Source: Tolypothrix tenuis PCC 7101
GTDB lineage: Bacteria; Cyanobacteriota; Cyanobacteriia; Cyanobacteriales; Nostocaceae
Assembly: GCF_002368295.1 (NCBI RefSeq)
Contig: NZ_AP018248.1
Coordinates: 124,001 to 188,000, forward strand
Reading direction: 5' to 3'
Length of the DNA: 64,000 bases
A program made the position numbers and the translations under genes. Each line of letters begins with the position of its first letter. The first letter of the stretch is position 1. Shown here in pieces: positions 61,753 to 64,000 of this stretch. Below the pieces are notes generated by a model. It was not told where the DNA came from, searched no databases, and was given only the letters and a program-made list of their open reading frames with translations.

Positions 61753-61810
61753 ATCAAACATCAATAAAATTGCAAATTACTTCACTTTTTCTCCTAAAAA
61801 GGAGTATGTT

Positions 61811-64000
61811 GTGGCAAAGATTAACCGAAGTTTAGCGATCGTCATTGGCATTGACAAATATACCCATATTCCTACACTCAAGAATGCTGTTGCTGACGCT
61901 CAAGAAATAGCTAGTGTACTTCAAAAAAACTATGGCTATGAGGTCTTACTTTTACTCAATCAAAGAGCAACTAAAGAAAAACTGGATCAACTTGTAAGCA
62001 ATCTTAAAAATAAGATTATTGAGTTCGATAGTCAATCAATTCAAGTTAAACCGACCGACCGTGTTTTATTCTACTTTGCTGGTCACGGATTTGCTGAGGA
62101 AGCACAAGATAGCGAAGATGGTAGACCGGCTGGTTATTTTATGCCTCAAGATGCAGATGATGGTAATTCCAATACCTGGCTATCCATGCAGAAGCTATAT
62201 GCAGCTTTCTCTTCCTTAGACTGCCATCATTTATTAATGATTCTAGACTGCTGCTTTGCTGGCAGAATTTCTTGGGTTGGCAAAGGCAGAAATGCAGCAC
62301 GCTCCCGTAAATTGTATCAACAAAGTTATGAGCATTTTATTAAACATCAAACTCAGCAAATCATCACTTCTGCCGCCTATGACGAGAAGGCACAAGATTC
62401 ATTTCGTTTTGGACAAAGGGGAGATATTCATGGACATTCACCCTTCGCTTATTTACTGTTAAAAATCCTCCAAGGTAATTCTGATGGAGGTAAAGATAAA
62501 TTCATTGAGGCAATTCTTGAAGACAAAGTAATTACTGTTCATGAGCTATTTACCTATCTCCAAAATCAACTGGGAAAAATCGCCCAAGGACAAACACCTG
62601 CTCTTTCTCAGCCTCGAAAATATGATCAAAAAACAGGTGAATATGTTTTCCTCAAGGGGGAATACCTCTTTCCACTTCACAACTTTAATCTCCAAGACTT
62701 AATACCCCTGAAGTTGGATGAAAATACTAATCCCTATAAAGGTTTAGCCTCATTTGAAAAAGAAGATAGTCAGTTATTTTTTGGCAGAAAACGGTTGATT
62801 GAAGAGCCAAAAGCAGGTTTGCACACAAAAGTGAGTAACCATCCGCTTACAGTAGTTTTAGGCACTTCTGGCTCAGGTAAATCTAGCTTAGTCAAAGCTG
62901 GTTTAATTCCGGCTTTAAAATTAGCAGAAGCATCTGGTCAGCAGCAATGGGTAATTCTTGATCCCATGCGACCTGGTGAGTCGCCATTAAATGCTTTGAA
63001 CAAGATATTGCCGCAGTCAGGGTCAGCTTCTTTTACTATTCTGAATTTAAATTATCAAGAAAAAAGCAAGGTTATCTATAATAAAATTAACGATTTAATT
63101 ACTAATAACTCTCAATTGTTATTAGTAGTTGATCAAGCTGAAGAATTATTTACTCTTTGTCAAAATCAAGAAGAACGTACAGATTTTATTAATCTATTGG
63201 CTCAGTTATTAAATAATTATCAACAACAGTTACGCATAGTATTAACTTTACGCTCGGAATTTGAACCTCAAATCAGAGATGCCATAAATGAAACCCACTG
63301 GCAAAAGCTTTGGAAAGATGGGAGGTTTATTGTAACTCCGATGAACAGGGAAGAGTTACAACAAGTAATCGAAGAACCTGCTGCCCAACGAGCATTATTT
63401 TTTGAATCTCCGAAGTTAGTCAACGATTTGATTGACGAAGTTGTCCAAATGCCAGGTGCTTTGCCCTTACTTTCTTTCACTTTGAGTGAGCTTTATTTAA
63501 AGTATCTCAAAGCGGAAGAAAATCTCGAAAGGAATGACCGAACAATTACTGAAGCAGATTATCAAGATATAGGTGGAGTTACACGCTCTTTAACCCAAAC
63601 TGCTGATAAAACCTATGACAAGTTAGTGCAAGAACAAGTTGACGAGCAAACTAAAAAAGCTTATGAGTTAACTATTCGTGATGTTATGCTGCGAATGGTG
63701 GCTATTAGTGGTGGTGAACTAGCTCGCAGAAGAGTATTAACATCTGAACTGGAGTATCCAGAACCAAAAAACGAACAAGCAAAAAAAGTAATCGATCGTT
63801 TTATAGAAGCGCGTTTGCTTGTTAAAGGAGTGGATGCAGAAGGTCAAAAATATGTAGAAGGTCAAGAATATGTAGAAGGTCAAAAATATGTAGAACCTGT
63901 TCATGATGCTTTGATCATAGGATGGGCGAAGATTAAGTATTGGCTGGATGAGAAGCAAGAGATCGTCAAACAAAAAAGTGGGTGGAATCCAATCAAGAAT
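61811..64000 (+). CDS. caspase-like peptidase fused to a STAND NTPase (partial)
   Basis: The first 730 residues are present and the frame runs off the right edge. The GTG at 61811 was chosen because AGGAG lies 6 bases upstream and the protein then begins MAKINRSLAIVIGIDKY. The caspase domain (residues 1-265) has His92 in FAGHGF and Cys148 in LDCCFAG. NPYKGLASFEKEDSQLFFGR then opens a STAND NTPase with Walker A GTSGSGKS (351-358) and Walker B LLLVVDQAEELF (Asp441), and continues to VEPVHDALI near residue 700. STAND proteins usually end in sensor repeats such as WD40, which would lie beyond the window. Such fusions act as regulated death effectors in Nostocales. Confidence 0.93.
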   Translation, partial: MAKINRSLAIVIGIDKYTHIPTLKNAVADAQEIASVLQKNYGYEVLLLLNQRATKEKLDQLVSNLKNKIIEFDSQSIQVKPTDRVLFYFAGHGFAEEAQDSEDGRPAGYFMPQDADDGNSNTWLSMQKLYAAFSSLDCHHLLMILDCCFAGRISWVGKGRNAARSRKLYQQSYEHFIKHQTQQIITSAAYDEKAQDSFRFGQRGDIHGHSPFAYLLLKILQGNSDGGKDKFIEAILEDKVITVHELFTYLQNQLGKIAQGQTPALSQPRKYDQKTGEYVFLKGEYLFPLHNFNLQDLIPLKLDENTNPYKGLASFEKEDSQLFFGRKRLIEEPKAGLHTKVSNHPLTVVLGTSGSGKSSLVKAGLIPALKLAEASGQQQWVILDPMRPGESPLNALNKILPQSGSASFTILNLNYQEKSKVIYNKINDLITNNSQLLLVVDQAEELFTLCQNQEERTDFINLLAQLLNNYQQQLRIVLTLRSEFEPQIRDAINETHWQKLWKDGRFIVTPMNREELQQVIEEPAAQRALFFESPKLVNDLIDEVVQMPGALPLLSFTLSELYLKYLKAEENLERNDRTITEADYQDIGGVTRSLTQTADKTYDKLVQEQVDEQTKKAYELTIRDVMLRMVAISGGELARRRVLTSELEYPEPKNEQAKKVIDRFIEARLLVKGVDAEGQKYVEGQEYVEGQKYVEPVHDALIIGWAKIKYWLDEKQEIVKQKSGWNPIKN
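63839..63892 (+). repeat. in-frame 18-base tandem repeat in the STAND gene
   Basis: Three 18-base units (63839-63856, 63857-63874, 63875-63892) encode EGQKYV, EGQEYV and EGQKYV directly before EPVHDALI. Only one base differs between units. Confidence 0.9.

Noticed and set aside
63737..63973. Minus-strand frame with FYIFLTF repeats
   Set aside because: It is the antisense of the 18-base tandem repeat within the STAND gene.

Overview
The window is a chromosomal segment of a cyanobacterium, most likely a filamentous heterocyst-forming one (Nostocales). The evidence is genes for photosystem I (psaX), photosystem II (psbV and a psbV2-like gene), plastocyanin (petE) and NDH-1 (ndhB, ndhD), very frequent GCGATCGC (HIP1) octamers, Nostoc-style heptamer repeat arrays between genes, and many large signalling proteins. 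No insertion sequence, prophage or CRISPR array was recognised. Both ends cut through genes.

Layout. 1-2.6 kb: a minus-strand set of a DUF4178 membrane protein, a spermidine-synthase-like protein and a FemAB-like ligase (cut by the left edge). 3-11 kb: a secreted protein, a double histidine phosphatase, a dihydroorotase-like protein that has lost its metal ligands, a hybrid histidine kinase, an amino-acid ABC permease (natD type), psaX (a 45-residue gene) and lipA. 11-29 kb: signalling genes (a response regulator, a 1868-residue Ser/Thr-His kinase, and a two-gene phosphorelay preceded by a broken partial copy of its own first gene) surrounding a four-gene minus-strand set: heme-oxygenase-like oxidase, FOXRED2-like flavoprotein, indoleamine 2,3-dioxygenase and arylformamidase. 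29-45 kb: ndhB, two sugar-ABC permeases, psbV, psbV2, petE, glgA, an FHA-GAF adenylate cyclase, a Ser/Thr kinase with SH3 domain, a DCC protein, ndhD and gatB. 45-54 kb: a TMEM175-like channel, a brnT/brnA toxin-antitoxin pair between long direct repeats, sufE, an alpha/beta hydrolase, a COG0523 GTPase behind a Zur-box-like palindrome, a WD40 protein, a small secreted Cys protein, tRNA-Thr and tRNA-Tyr, and an ABC exporter. 54-64 kb: a DUF6816-type secreted protein, a conservon-like GTPase/roadblock/protoglobin group, decayed metallopeptidase and lectin remnants, and two adjacent caspase-like (C14) genes, one fused to a lipase and the next to a STAND NTPase that runs off the right end.

Functional links. 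IDO and arylformamidase together convert tryptophan to kynurenine, and the two oxidative partners in the same set suggest further tailoring to an unknown product; this is the best candidate here for an undescribed pathway. The two caspase genes at the right edge look like a regulated cell-death or conflict module. The GTPase/roadblock pair beside a heme protoglobin suggests gas or redox input into a small-GTPase switch. The COG0523 GTPase is probably a zinc-limitation gene, because a near-consensus Zur site lies just upstream.

All calls come from reading the sequence and remembered family motifs. No database search was run.
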